A stretch of DNA of 64,000 bases, taken from positions 1-64,000 of the forward strand of contig JANXYB010000050.1 of the NCBI GenBank assembly GCA_025350325.1, given 5' to 3'. The DNA comes from Acidobacteriaceae bacterium (GTDB taxonomy: Bacteria > Acidobacteriota > Terriglobia > Terriglobales > Acidobacteriaceae). Within the stretch, counting starts at the first letter, position 1. The number at the start of each line of letters is the position of its first letter. Of this stretch, positions 19,343 to 28,342 are shown in pieces. Under the pieces are notes generated by a model. The model worked only from the letters and a program-made list of their open reading frames with translations, ran no database searches and had not been told where the DNA came from. The translations under genes were made by a program, and so were the position numbers.

Positions 19343-20698
19343 TTACTCGCGCACGCTGATTCCGAGCGCCTTCATCTTGCGGTAGAGATGGCTTCGCTCC
19401 AGGCCAAGCAGTTCGGCCGCACGGCTAACGTTATTGCGCGCTTCCTCGACCTTTTTCAAGATGAACTCTCGCTCGTAGGCATCCCTGGCCTGCTGCAACG
19501 TCGAAAATTCTTCCGTCGAGCGGGTTCCCGCCTTGTGGGTCAGCGGGGGCAGGTGCTTGCGCTCGATGCGCAGCGTGCGCGGGTTGAGAATCAGGACACG
19601 CTCGACGACGTTTTTCAATTCGCGCACGTTGCCAGGCCAGTGATACTGACCGAGCGCTGCGAGCGCTTCTTCACCAATCTCCATCCGAGGCCGGCCATAC
19701 TGGCGGCCAAATTCCGCCAAAAATTCCCGCACCAGCAGCGGAATATCCTGCTTGCGTTCACGCAACGGCGGCACAAAAAACGGAACCACATTCAGCCGGT
19801 AAAATAGGTCTTCGCGAAAGTTTCCCTTGGCAATCTCTTCTTCCAAGTCTTTGTTGGTTGCCGCGATCAGGCGCACATCGACGTGCAAGGGCTGGGTGCC
19901 GCCGACGGGTGTGAAGAGTTGATCGTCGAGCGCGCTGAGCATCTTGGCCTGCGTCTTGAGGCTCATGTCGCCCACTTCGTCCATAAAGAGCGTCCCGCCA
20001 TCGGCGCGTTCGAGAGTGCCACGCTGCTCAGGCGGGCCACCAGGCTGCGCACTATGGCGGTAGCCAAACAGCTCAGACTCAATATGCGCTTCAGGGATCG
20101 CAGCGCAGTTCAATTCGACAAAGACCCGATCGCGGCGCAGGCTCTCGGCGTGAATCGACCGCGCGATCAATTCCTTGCCCGTGCCGGATTCGCCGTAGAT
20201 AAGGACGCGGCCGTTGGTGGGAGCCATCAGGCGGATCTGCTGGCGCAGAGCCTTCAACGGTACGCTCTCGCCCGTCAACACCGATCCCACGCTGAACTGG
20301 CGCTTGAACTCAAGATTCTCATTGCGCATGCGCCGCGCTTCCACCGCATTCTTGAGCACGATCAGCGTGCGATCGAGCGACAGCGGCTTTTCGAGGAAGT
20401 CGTATGCGCCCAGTTTGGTCGCTTTCACCGCGGCTTCAATGGTGCCGTGCCCTGAAATGATCACTACTTCAGGGCGCTTCTCCGCTGCCAGCCCATGAAT
20501 ATCGGCCAGTACGTCGAGACCATCACGATCAGGAAGCCAGATGTCGAGCAGGACCACGTCATAGGGCGCGTCTTCAATGAGCACAAGCGCTTCGGCAGCC
20601 GTGGCCGCCGTTGCAACGCCGTATTCCTCTTCGCGCAGAATCTCTTCAAGAGAGGAGCGGATTTCTGCCTCGTCATCCACCACGAGGATGTGATTCAT
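19343..20698 (-). CDS. NtrX-like response regulator with AAA+ domain lacking the GAFTGA loop
   Basis: A 451-residue regulator. The receiver domain (1-120) has the phosphoacceptor D52 in VVLLDIW and an FLEKP motif. The AAA+ domain has Walker A GESGTGKE (169-176) and Walker B FMDEVGD (238-244). Where sigma-54 activators carry GAFTGA, this protein has FGYRHSAQPGGPPEQRG (about 211-227), so contact with sigma-54 is doubtful. A Fis-type helix-turn-helix ends the protein (NVSRAAELLGLERSHLYRKM). Its start codon overlaps the stop of the kinase gene by 4 bp (ATGA), so the pair is translationally coupled. Nitrogen or envelope signalling is possible, by analogy with NtrYX. Confidence 0.9.
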   Translation of the reverse strand: MNHILVVDDEAEIRSSLEEILREEEYGVATAATAAEALVLIEDAPYDVVLLDIWLPDRDGLDVLADIHGLAAEKRPEVVIISGHGTIEAAVKATKLGAYDFLEKPLSLDRTLIVLKNAVEARRMRNENLEFKRQFSVGSVLTGESVPLKALRQQIRLMAPTNGRVLIYGESGTGKELIARSIHAESLRRDRVFVELNCAAIPEAHIESELFGYRHSAQPGGPPEQRGTLERADGGTLFMDEVGDMSLKTQAKMLSALDDQLFTPVGGTQPLHVDVRLIAATNKDLEEEIAKGNFREDLFYRLNVVPFFVPPLRERKQDIPLLVREFLAEFGRQYGRPRMEIGEEALAALGQYHWPGNVRELKNVVERVLILNPRTLRIERKHLPPLTHKAGTRSTEEFSTLQQARDAYEREFILKKVEEARNNVSRAAELLGLERSHLYRKMKALGISVRE

Positions 20699-22971
20699 GA
20701 GCGTGCTCCCGTCCCTACGCTGAGGTCGTTCGCGGGTTGCTGCGTCGTCTCCATCAGCGGCAATCGCAGCAGAAAGCGGGCACCCTTGGGGCTGTTGCTC
20801 TCTGCACGAATCGAGCCACCAATTTCCTGCACAATCTTTGCCGCGATCGACAGACCGAGCCCCGTCCCGCGATGCTTGGTCGAGTAGAACGGCAAAAACA
20901 GCCGTTCGCGAATATCGTCGGTAAGACCATGGCCAGTATCGGCAACCATCACCTCCACCGCTGCGCCGTCCTCACTCAGGCCACTGCGAATGCTGAGCAC
21001 ACGTAGCAGGCCCCCTTGCATAGCCTCAGCGGCGTTGTCGATAAGGTTCGCCATCGCGCGCCGAATAGCTTCATGATCGGCCAGCACCATCGGAAGACCG
21101 GGTTCGAGATCGCGCTGCACCGTAATACCTTCGAGGCGTCCGGCAAATAAGGCCAGTGCCTCTTCGGCAACCGTATTCATGTCGCAGGGCCGTGGCTGCG
21201 GTGCGGGAAATTGCGCGAGCGCCGAGAACTGATCGACCAGCGTTCGCAGCGTACCGACACAAGTCAAAATCACCTCACTGCATTTGCGGATGATGGCAGG
21301 CGAATCGGGCTGTCCACGGTCCAGATGCTTCCCGATGCGCTCGGCAGATAGCGCGATCGGCGTAAGCGGATTTTTAATTTCATGTGCCACCCTCTGCGCC
21401 ACTTCTTTCCAGGCCAACTGGCGCTGCGCACGCAACAATTCCGAAGTGTCTTCAACCACCAGCACCGTGCCTGCCTTGCCATGCGCCAGTTCCAGCCGCG
21501 CGCTCGTCACCGCCAAGTGCATGGTGCGGCCGCGAAAATGAAATTCAATCTCAGTTGAGGCGGCACCCATGCGCTGACCGCGGCGCATCACCGCAGCTAG
21601 ATCGTCGACGGACTCAGCCGGCAACAGCGCGTCCAGCTTTTTCCCGCGCAGTCCAGCATTTTCGTCTTGGCCCATCAGCACCGCAAAGGCGCGATTGGCC
21701 TGGAGCACGATGCCTGCTCCATCCAGCGTGACCACGCCGGAAGGAATGGTTTCGACAATGGTCTCCAACTCGCGACGCCGCGCCTCGATTGCCAGGTTGG
21801 CTGCCGTGAGCTGCGCTGAAGAGCTCTCAGCCAACTGGCGGCTGGCATCCAGATCGGCGGCCATGTGATTGAACGAGCGCACCAACTCCGCCATTTCCCC
21901 GGTCGTGACCAGCGCCACGCGGTGCTCATACTTGCCTGCTGCGATCTCATTCATAGCCTCGGCCAGCGCTTCGACCGGTCGCGTGATTTGCTTTGACAAG
22001 AACAAAGCCAGCCATACGCTGGAGAAAAAAACGACGACCGTGATCAGCAGCAGCATTAAAAAGAACGTGGCCCGGATGCTGTTGCGCGTGCGAAACAAAT
22101 TCCAATACTCAGCCGCGCCCGAGCGAATTCGTTTGGCCGTCGAACTCAGCCCCTGGGGCATGGGCAGCGCAGCTACAACGATCTTGCCGGAGTTCGAAAC
22201 CCCCATCCCGAGCGCATATTCCTGACCTGCTATTTCCAGTACGGGTTCTCCACTGCGCTGTGCGGTTTGCAGAAGGTTGATTGAGAGTGGACCTTTCAAC
22301 GGAGAGGCTTTTTCCTGCCCGTCTTCGCTCAGCCAAGGGACTAAGTTAGCCTGCCTCGATTCGGGCGGCGCGCCAAACTCAGACAGCACTTTCCGATCTT
22401 TGCCGTAGACCACGACGAAGCCGCCATCGAGCGTAATGCCGTGTGAAGCGAGCACGGATTGAATTTCAGGCGAGCCAGTGTCCGCAGCACTCGTAGCCGC
22501 AATGGATTGAGCCTCTCCACGCGCGTTGCCCGCCACGTATTCCGCTAGTTCGAGCACCACGCGGGTTGAGTCTTGCCGCAGTTCCGACGTGTTCGGCGAA
22601 AACCAGCGGTCCAGCGACCGGTTCATCAATTGAAAACTGAATAGGAACATAAAGACCGCAGGCGTCAATGCAATCAGCGCCGCGCCTAACACCATGCGCG
22701 TCCGCAACCGCGCACCCAAAGCGCTGCTGCTCTGTCCGGCGTACAGTTTCAAAATGTTCCGTAGCAACAACAGCAGAAGCACGATCAGCAGCAAAAACAC
22801 CACGACCGTAAGACCGGTAAAAGCCAGCGTCTCACCGGACGTTTCCGGAGTTAAGAACCTGACTTTGCTGGTGTTGAAGGCCTGCAGTCCGCCCAGCAAA
22901 GCAAAAAACAGCAAAACGCCGGCTCCTAAAAAATACACCGACCGCCGCCGTGAATCGCCGCCGAAAAGCAT
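20695..22971 (-). CDS. NtrY-like membrane sensor histidine kinase
   Basis: A 758-residue sensor. Three membrane helices are near residues 12-30, 45-70 and 95-118, then a periplasmic sensor region of about 180 residues, a fourth helix (about 302-327), a HAMP linker, a PAS domain, a phosphoacceptor helix AHEIKNPLTPIALSAERI (His about 530) and an ATPase domain with NLIDNAAEA, DTGHG and GTGLGLSI motifs. This is the NtrY layout. It is the first gene of a two-gene operon with the response regulator. The signal is unknown. Confidence 0.93.
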   Translation of the reverse strand: MLFGGDSRRRSVYFLGAGVLLFFALLGGLQAFNTSKVRFLTPETSGETLAFTGLTVVVFLLLIVLLLLLLRNILKLYAGQSSSALGARLRTRMVLGAALIALTPAVFMFLFSFQLMNRSLDRWFSPNTSELRQDSTRVVLELAEYVAGNARGEAQSIAATSAADTGSPEIQSVLASHGITLDGGFVVVYGKDRKVLSEFGAPPESRQANLVPWLSEDGQEKASPLKGPLSINLLQTAQRSGEPVLEIAGQEYALGMGVSNSGKIVVAALPMPQGLSSTAKRIRSGAAEYWNLFRTRNSIRATFFLMLLLITVVVFFSSVWLALFLSKQITRPVEALAEAMNEIAAGKYEHRVALVTTGEMAELVRSFNHMAADLDASRQLAESSSAQLTAANLAIEARRRELETIVETIPSGVVTLDGAGIVLQANRAFAVLMGQDENAGLRGKKLDALLPAESVDDLAAVMRRGQRMGAASTEIEFHFRGRTMHLAVTSARLELAHGKAGTVLVVEDTSELLRAQRQLAWKEVAQRVAHEIKNPLTPIALSAERIGKHLDRGQPDSPAIIRKCSEVILTCVGTLRTLVDQFSALAQFPAPQPRPCDMNTVAEEALALFAGRLEGITVQRDLEPGLPMVLADHEAIRRAMANLIDNAAEAMQGGLLRVLSIRSGLSEDGAAVEVMVADTGHGLTDDIRERLFLPFYSTKHRGTGLGLSIAAKIVQEIGGSIRAESNSPKGARFLLRLPLMETTQQPANDLSVGTGARS

Positions 22972-23321
22972 GGGGCGATTATAGGCGCTGGGAGAAATGG
23001 GCCTACTACAGAGTGCAGCCTTAGTAGCTTGGTGAAAACATCCATTTACTCAATACTCTCGCGACTCACGAAATCATCCGACCGAACACATAGCAACCAC
23101 CCGTGATAACCATCGAAATAAACAAGCTCTTCATACCAACCTGATTTGGCCTGCCTGCTATTTGCAGACTATTTCCCCGCAATCACTATCCTTGGTTGTG
23201 AGGGGATTATGAGGGGAGTTTTGAGGGATAATTAGCCGACGAATTCCTGTGTTAAGAAAAACTAGTTGTCGTTCCTTCTGTGCGAACCCACTCAAAGCGC
23301 CAGTAACTTCTTTACTCAGAG
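22972..23321. other. gap upstream of the ntrY-like gene
   Basis: About 350 bp with no supported gene. The ntrY-like promoter should be near 22980-23100 on the minus strand. A purine-rich stretch near 23199-23232 (GAGGGGATTATGAGGGGAG) repeats GAGGGG twice; its meaning is unclear. Confidence 0.4.
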
Positions 23322-23428
23322 GACTCTGCGGATAAGTCTTTTAATAGAACGACTTTACTGCATGAGGCAAACTGCAATTCGCTGAAAACAAATGACTTCT
23401 ATCCAGAGTACGGGTGGGGGTGGGGTGG
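23322..23428. repeat. dispersed intergenic element, copy 2
   Basis: GACTCTGCGG (23322-23331), GACTTTA (23351-23357) and GACTTCTATCCAGAGTA (23394-23410) occur with the same distances as in the copy at 11279-11385, followed by a G-rich run. As in copy 1, the element lies just beyond the stop codon of a minus-strand gene (ald), and its ends can pair (ACTCTG with CAGAGT). Confidence 0.65.
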
Positions 23429-23465
23429 CAGAGACGCGCGACAAGCGGTCGTTGCCATGCCGCCA

Positions 23466-24581
23466 CTATGCAATCAAGCTCTCTGCCGCGGTCCACGAGC
23501 GCTGCTGGCTCTCAGCCACGCCGCGATGCGTCAGTTGGCCCATCCATGTGTTCAGCCCTTCTGCGAACCCTGGGTCCTGCTTGAGTGCCTCGCGCGCGCC
23601 CTTGTTAGCGATGCGCATCAGGTATGGGAAGGTTGAGTTGGTCAACGCTAACGTGGAAGTATGCGGCACCGCTCCCGGCATATTGGTCACGCAATAATGC
23701 ACCACGCCATCGACCACGTAACTTGGATTCGAGTGCGATGTGGGTCGCGCTGTCTCGACGCATCCACCCTGATCGATGGCAACATCGACAATCACTGCAC
23801 CCTTTTTCATCGCGGAGACCATGGCGCGGGTCACGATCTTTGGCGCCGTCGCACCGGGAATCAGCACTCCGCCGATCACGAGATCCGCCTCGCGCGTGGC
23901 ATGCTCCACGTTGTAGCTGTTCGAGGCAAGTGTATAAAGCCGACCGCCAAAAATATCGTCCAGTTCGCGCAGCCGGTTCAGGTTGACATCGACCAGCGTT
24001 ACCTTAGCGCCAAATCCCAGCGCGATTTTTGCTGCGTTGGTTCCGACAATGCCACCACCAATAATGGCCACGTGTGCAGGCGGAACACCCGGTACCCCAC
24101 CCAGCAGAATGCCGCGCCCGCCCCGTTCTTTTTCAAGATAGGTCGCACCGACCTGCACGCTCATGCGGCCGGCGACTTCACTCATCGGCGTCAGCAGCGG
24201 CAGCGTACCCTCGCGGTCGCGCACCGTTTCATAGGCAATGCCGATGACCTTTGACTCAAGTAACTTGTCGGTCAGGCCCTTAACCGGCGCCAAATGCAAA
24301 TAAGTAAAAAGCACCAGCCCCTCGCGAAAGAATGCATACTCTTTCTCGATCGGCTCCTTCACCTTGACCACGGTTTCCGACTTGCCCCAGACGTATCCAG
24401 CCTCGCCTACAATTTCTGCGCCGGCATTTTGATATTCCGCGTCGACAAAACCGGACTGCTCGCCCGCCAAGGTCTCGACGAGCACCTTGTGGCCGGCCTC
24501 GGTAAGCGCCTTCACGCCTGCTGGAGTAACACCCACGCGCGCTTCGTTGTCTTTAATTTCTTTGGGAACGCCAATGATCAT
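23466..24581 (-). CDS. ald: alanine dehydrogenase
   Basis: NAD-dependent oxidative deamination of L-alanine to pyruvate and ammonia, reversible. The 371-residue protein begins MIIGVPKEIKDNEARVGVTP, has the substrate Lys in VVKVKEP, the catalytic His in YLHLAPVKGLTD, and a Rossmann motif GGGIVGTNAA. The start is fixed at ATG 24581 by AGGAG 8 nt upstream; a longer open frame to 24869 would run through the intergenic region and is not family-like. It diverges from an Lrp-type regulator, a common arrangement in which the regulator responds to alanine or another amino acid. The intergenic inverted repeat is a candidate operator. Confidence 0.96.
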   Translation of the reverse strand: MIIGVPKEIKDNEARVGVTPAGVKALTEAGHKVLVETLAGEQSGFVDAEYQNAGAEIVGEAGYVWGKSETVVKVKEPIEKEYAFFREGLVLFTYLHLAPVKGLTDKLLESKVIGIAYETVRDREGTLPLLTPMSEVAGRMSVQVGATYLEKERGGRGILLGGVPGVPPAHVAIIGGGIVGTNAAKIALGFGAKVTLVDVNLNRLRELDDIFGGRLYTLASNSYNVEHATREADLVIGGVLIPGATAPKIVTRAMVSAMKKGAVIVDVAIDQGGCVETARPTSHSNPSYVVDGVVHYCVTNMPGAVPHTSTLALTNSTFPYLMRIANKGAREALKQDPGFAEGLNTWMGQLTHRGVAESQQRSWTAAESLIA

Positions 24582-24641
24582 TTCGCTGACTCCTGGGTCG
24601 TGGGATGATGGGCGGCGAGAAGGAATGCTCAACAGACTTCT

Positions 24642-24683
24642 GCGCGCCGGATGGTATCTGGGGAGGCCCTGTGGCCGGCGCGC
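24642..24683. promoter_or_regulatory. 9-bp inverted repeat between ald and the Lrp-type gene
   Basis: GCGCGCCGG (24642-24650) and CCGGCGCGC (24675-24683) are perfect inverted copies 33 bp apart centre to centre, about three helical turns. This suits cooperative binding by an oligomeric regulator such as an Lrp octamer. It could also be a hairpin in the ald leader RNA. Confidence 0.45.
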
Positions 24684-24766
24684 TTCTTTCACTGGCTTCC
24701 AACTCCAACACATCCTACGGCGCGAAGGGATTCCAATGCGTGCAAATTTGGTGGTAGAACTGGCTA

Positions 24767-25294
24767 ATGAGAACGAAGCGTGACAAAGTAGGGTCGTCAG
24801 CGCAAGAAACGCCCATTCAAACGCGCAAGCTTCGCGAGCAAGCGGAATTAGACGAGCTGGACGCTGCAATCCTCGGCTATTTGGCAGGTCACGGCCGCGC
24901 TACAAATTACGAAGTGGGGGAAGCAGTTGGGCTATCCGCTTCAGCGGCTTCGCGGCGCATTCAGTCTCTCGAGAACGCCGGAGCCATTCGCGGCTACCAG
25001 GCTCTGGTCGATGACCGCCTGCTGGGCAAACGAATGACGGTTTACATCCGTGTCACTTTGGAGCGCCAGTCGGCGGCGGTGCTCGGAGCCTTTGAATCGG
25101 CAGTTCGCCATTGTAAGGAAATAGTTAGCTGCCACCTCATGGCTGGCCAGTACGACTACATGCTCGTAGCCAGAGTGACCGGCATTGAAGACTACGGCCA
25201 CCTGCACCAAAACGAGCTTTCACGATTGCCCGGCGTCACCCGACTTGAAACCAGCTTCGCCCTCCGCGACGTGCTGGAGAGCGGCCGCACTTAG
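24767..25294 (+). CDS. Lrp/AsnC family transcriptional regulator
   Basis: A 175-residue regulator. After a basic tail of about 25 residues come a winged helix-turn-helix (LDAAILGYLAGHGRATNYEV, recognition helix SASAASRRIQSLENAG) and an effector-binding RAM domain (VIRVTLERQ-like strand, CHLMAGQYDYMLVARV). It is transcribed divergently from ald, 185 bp away, and probably regulates it in response to an amino acid. The basic N-terminal extension is longer than in E. coli Lrp. Confidence 0.92.
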   Translation: MRTKRDKVGSSAQETPIQTRKLREQAELDELDAAILGYLAGHGRATNYEVGEAVGLSASAASRRIQSLENAGAIRGYQALVDDRLLGKRMTVYIRVTLERQSAAVLGAFESAVRHCKEIVSCHLMAGQYDYMLVARVTGIEDYGHLHQNELSRLPGVTRLETSFALRDVLESGRT

Positions 25295-25441
25295 GCTGAC
25301 TAACGCCTGTATATTCAATGCCAGGTTCAGCATAGTCGTGGATCTGACGAGGTACTTTGGATTGCCGCGGACAGACGATTGCCGGGCTGGGGGATCGTTT
25401 ACGTGTCAGAATTTTGAACACACACTGAAAGGCAAATTCGC

Positions 25442-26602
25442 ATGTCTGAGCCTGACGAGCACCATCCCCACGACCAATCCACCGAGCCGAGTCAAGCCAT
25501 CCCCTTGGCAAGTGCCACCAGTTCCGCGGCAAGTGACCCAATCCCCCCGACACAGGACCCCATCCCCCCGGTTGCTCCCTTTATGGCTGCAGAAGCCCAG
25601 CCAGGCGGCAAGATCATCGAGGCTGCGCAGCAGAAAAAGTCTGGATTCACTTTCCTAATGGTTGGCATAGGAGCCTTTGCGCTTATTTTGATTGTGCTTC
25701 TCTTTATCAGCAAACCCAAGGCTAACCCCGACAATCCCTCTACCGATCTCGGTCCTGGCGTTTTTGCTGCTGCCGGGTTGCGCGGACACCTTGTGGCAAA
25801 ATGGATCGGCACGGCCCAAGATGGCAAGGCGCATTATCAGCTCCGCATTGAGCCGATTGAGCCGCAGATGCTATCCGGCTTTGCATTCGTGACCGCCAAA
25901 CCGCCGACTCCCTTGTCTGTGAAATTGCGTGTCCTTGACCAAACCGGCTTTGCCTTATGCAGCAAGGAAGTTGTTTTTCATTACGAACCTCGCACAATGC
26001 CTTCGGCATCTCCATCTCAGAGCCCGGCACACAAGTCGGATGCCGCCCGCCTTGCTGCTGAGAAGGCTCAGAGCAACGCTGATCTTCAGGCTCGGAAGGC
26101 CGCCGAAGCTGAACGGGAACGCCGCAACGATACGTTCCAGGACCAGCCGGGCACCGATGGCCGTATCGACGCGGTCAGCGCAGAAGGGGAACTTCCTTGT
26201 TCCGTAGACGCCTTCAAACGTGCTTATTATTGGGATTTTTCCACGAACTTTCCGACCCTTGATGAGCAAGGCGCTTTGCTCACCCCCCCGGCCGGCCACG
26301 CTTCGCTCGAAAGGGCCTCGGAAGACGCCAGACGTGCAATGGCGGCCAGGAAGAGCGCCAAGAAACCGGTCTCAGCATTCTTCGTCCAGGGAGATGACAG
26401 AATCGTCGGTTATGACCAATTTCGGGGAAAGCTCGATGCCGAAGGAAAATCTTTCTATATCGACCGCAAAAACGATGAACCCACTGCGGCGATGTGGGCC
26501 TCGAATACCTTGCTTATTCACTACAAATGCGACCAGCACGCTACCTGCGCACTTACGGTCGCAGGCGGCTTATCCGCCGTTCACGCGCGGTTAAACGAAT
26601 AA
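25442..26602 (+). CDS. single-pass membrane protein of unknown function
   Basis: A 386-residue protein with a Pro/Ser/Thr-rich cytoplasmic N-terminus (1-65), one membrane helix (about 70-92, FTFLMVGIGAFALILIVLLF), and a large outer domain. The first outer part (residues about 100-185) looks like a compact beta-domain; a charged Ala/Glu/Lys helix (about 195-225) follows, then a second beta-rich part. The layout with a TM helix and paired outer domains is common among Acidobacteriota unknowns. I do not recognise a family. It is monocistronic and convergent with the aldehyde dehydrogenase gene. Confidence 0.75.
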   Translation: MSEPDEHHPHDQSTEPSQAIPLASATSSAASDPIPPTQDPIPPVAPFMAAEAQPGGKIIEAAQQKKSGFTFLMVGIGAFALILIVLLFISKPKANPDNPSTDLGPGVFAAAGLRGHLVAKWIGTAQDGKAHYQLRIEPIEPQMLSGFAFVTAKPPTPLSVKLRVLDQTGFALCSKEVVFHYEPRTMPSASPSQSPAHKSDAARLAAEKAQSNADLQARKAAEAERERRNDTFQDQPGTDGRIDAVSAEGELPCSVDAFKRAYYWDFSTNFPTLDEQGALLTPPAGHASLERASEDARRAMAARKSAKKPVSAFFVQGDDRIVGYDQFRGKLDAEGKSFYIDRKNDEPTAAMWASNTLLIHYKCDQHATCALTVAGGLSAVHARLNE

Positions 26603-26667
26603 CTTTCGACAAATAACCGACGAGTGCTAACTATGGTGAGTTATGGAGTTGAACTCTCGCCTCTAGC

Positions 26668-28158
26668 TCACTCCGCGTTGTCTATTTGCGCCCGCTGCAG
26701 CTTGTCGGAGTAATCCACATACACAGCCTTCCACGTAGTGAAGAAGTCAATCGCGCCGCTTCCTTCCCGGTGGCCGTTGCCGGTATGTTTCACCCCTCCA
26801 AACGGCAGATGCACCTCGGCGCCGATGGTGGGAGCGTTGATGTATGTGATCCCCGCCTCGAGGTCGCGAATCGCAGTGAAAGCCCGGTTCACGTCCTTGG
26901 TATAAAGCGAAGTCGATAGGCCATAATCGATTGAGTTTGCTATCTCTATTGCTTGCTCGAATGTTTCAAACTCGATCAGGCTTACCACTGGCCCAAATAC
27001 TTCTTCGCGTGCAATGCGCATAGTCGCTTTTACCCCGCCCAGCACGGTCGGCTCAAAGAAAGTTCCCTTGGAATAATCGCCCTCGGTCAGCGCGTGTCCG
27101 CCAGTGAGCAATTTCGCGCCTTCGCCGACAGCTATATCCACGTACTTCTTTGAAGTTTCGATCTGGCTTGAGTTTACTTGCGGGCCTACGTCGGTCGCCT
27201 CCTCAAGACCGCTGCCAACTTTAAGTTTTCTGGTCCGAGCTACAAACTCTTTAGTGAATTTTGCCGCGATACCCTTTTGCAGCAGGATGCGACTGGTAGC
27301 GGTGCAGCGCTGGCCGGTGGTGCCAAACGAGCCCCACAGTGCACCGTCGAGCGCCAGTTCCAGGTTGGCGTCGTCAAGCACAATCTGCGCATTCTTGCCC
27401 CCCATTTCAAGCGAAACGGGCTTGAACGTCGCCGCCGCGCGCTGCGCCACATGAGAGCCTACTTCGCTCGACCCGGTAAAGCTTATGGCCCGTACGTCAG
27501 GATGCTCGACCAATGCCGCGCCCGCTCCTGAGCCGCTGCCGCTCACGATATTCACCACGCCGGGCGGCAACCCCGCATCGACCAGCGCCTGCACCAGGTT
27601 GTATGTGGAAAGCGGCGTATCGGTTGCCGGCTTAATGATGCATGTGTTGCCTGAAACCAGCGCCGGAAACAGCTTCCAACTGGGAATCGCCATCGGAAAG
27701 TTCCACGGTGTGATCAATCCCACCACTCCGACCGGCATGCGCAGGCTCATCGCAAATTTATTTTGCAGTTCGCTGGGTGTAGTGTGCCCAAACAGGCGGC
27801 GCCCTTCGCCGGCCACGTAAAAAGCCTCGTCAATTGCTTCTTGTACGTCGCCCCTTGTTTCGGCCAGCACCTTGCCCATTTCGCGGGTCATATCACGCGC
27901 ATACTGCTCTTTGCGCTGCTGCAGCAATAGTCCGGCACGTATGAGAATTTCGCCACGCTTGGGTGCAGGCACAAGTCTCCACGTAATAAAAGCCTTCTTG
28001 GCGGCGGCGACGGCATGCGCCACATCTTCTGCGGCGGACGCGGGAAACAGGCCGACTACATCGGAATGGTCGGCTGGGTTGACGTTCTGAATAGTTTTGC
28101 TGCTTGCGGCGGGACGCCATTCGCCGCCAATCAGATTGTGATACGTGGGAATTGTCAT
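26668..28158 (-). CDS. NAD(P)-dependent aldehyde dehydrogenase, alpha-ketoglutaric semialdehyde dehydrogenase-like
   Basis: A 496-residue aldehyde dehydrogenase. The cofactor motif ITPWNFPMAIP, the catalytic Glu in EMGGKN (E251) and the nucleophile Cys in GQRC (C285) are all present. The overall sequence most resembles the YcbD/KGSADH group that oxidises 2-oxoglutarate semialdehyde in sugar-acid breakdown, for example in the start (NPADHSDVVG) and in PFGGVKHTGNGHREGS near the end; this is a by-eye judgement. The start at ATG 28158 has GAGG upstream; the longer frame to 28245 is not family-like. No sugar-acid dehydratase lies nearby. Confidence 0.88.
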   Translation of the reverse strand: MTIPTYHNLIGGEWRPAASSKTIQNVNPADHSDVVGLFPASAAEDVAHAVAAAKKAFITWRLVPAPKRGEILIRAGLLLQQRKEQYARDMTREMGKVLAETRGDVQEAIDEAFYVAGEGRRLFGHTTPSELQNKFAMSLRMPVGVVGLITPWNFPMAIPSWKLFPALVSGNTCIIKPATDTPLSTYNLVQALVDAGLPPGVVNIVSGSGSGAGAALVEHPDVRAISFTGSSEVGSHVAQRAAATFKPVSLEMGGKNAQIVLDDANLELALDGALWGSFGTTGQRCTATSRILLQKGIAAKFTKEFVARTRKLKVGSGLEEATDVGPQVNSSQIETSKKYVDIAVGEGAKLLTGGHALTEGDYSKGTFFEPTVLGGVKATMRIAREEVFGPVVSLIEFETFEQAIEIANSIDYGLSTSLYTKDVNRAFTAIRDLEAGITYINAPTIGAEVHLPFGGVKHTGNGHREGSGAIDFFTTWKAVYVDYSDKLQRAQIDNAE

Positions 28159-28231
28159 AAAGACCTCAACAGTACCTAAATACCCAAAAGCACAATCGTT
28201 CACTGCGCCGGGCACAATTTCTGAGTGTACC

Positions 28232-28287
28232 GCACCGGTGCACAATGCGGAACGTCACCTTAGCGGTACATCGAGTGACGGCCGTCA
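28232..28287. promoter_or_regulatory. two palindromes in the aldehyde dehydrogenase / mreB divergent region
   Basis: GCACCGGTGC (28232-28241) and TGACGGCCGTCA (28276-28287) are perfect palindromes 46 bp apart centre to centre, in the 184 bp between two divergent genes. They are candidate operators for dimeric regulators; no regulator gene is adjacent. Confidence 0.4.
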
Positions 28288-28342
28288 TACGGCGCACAGC
28301 CGTTGGCCTTACAATCGGTAACGAGGCACAACTGAATCTTCC

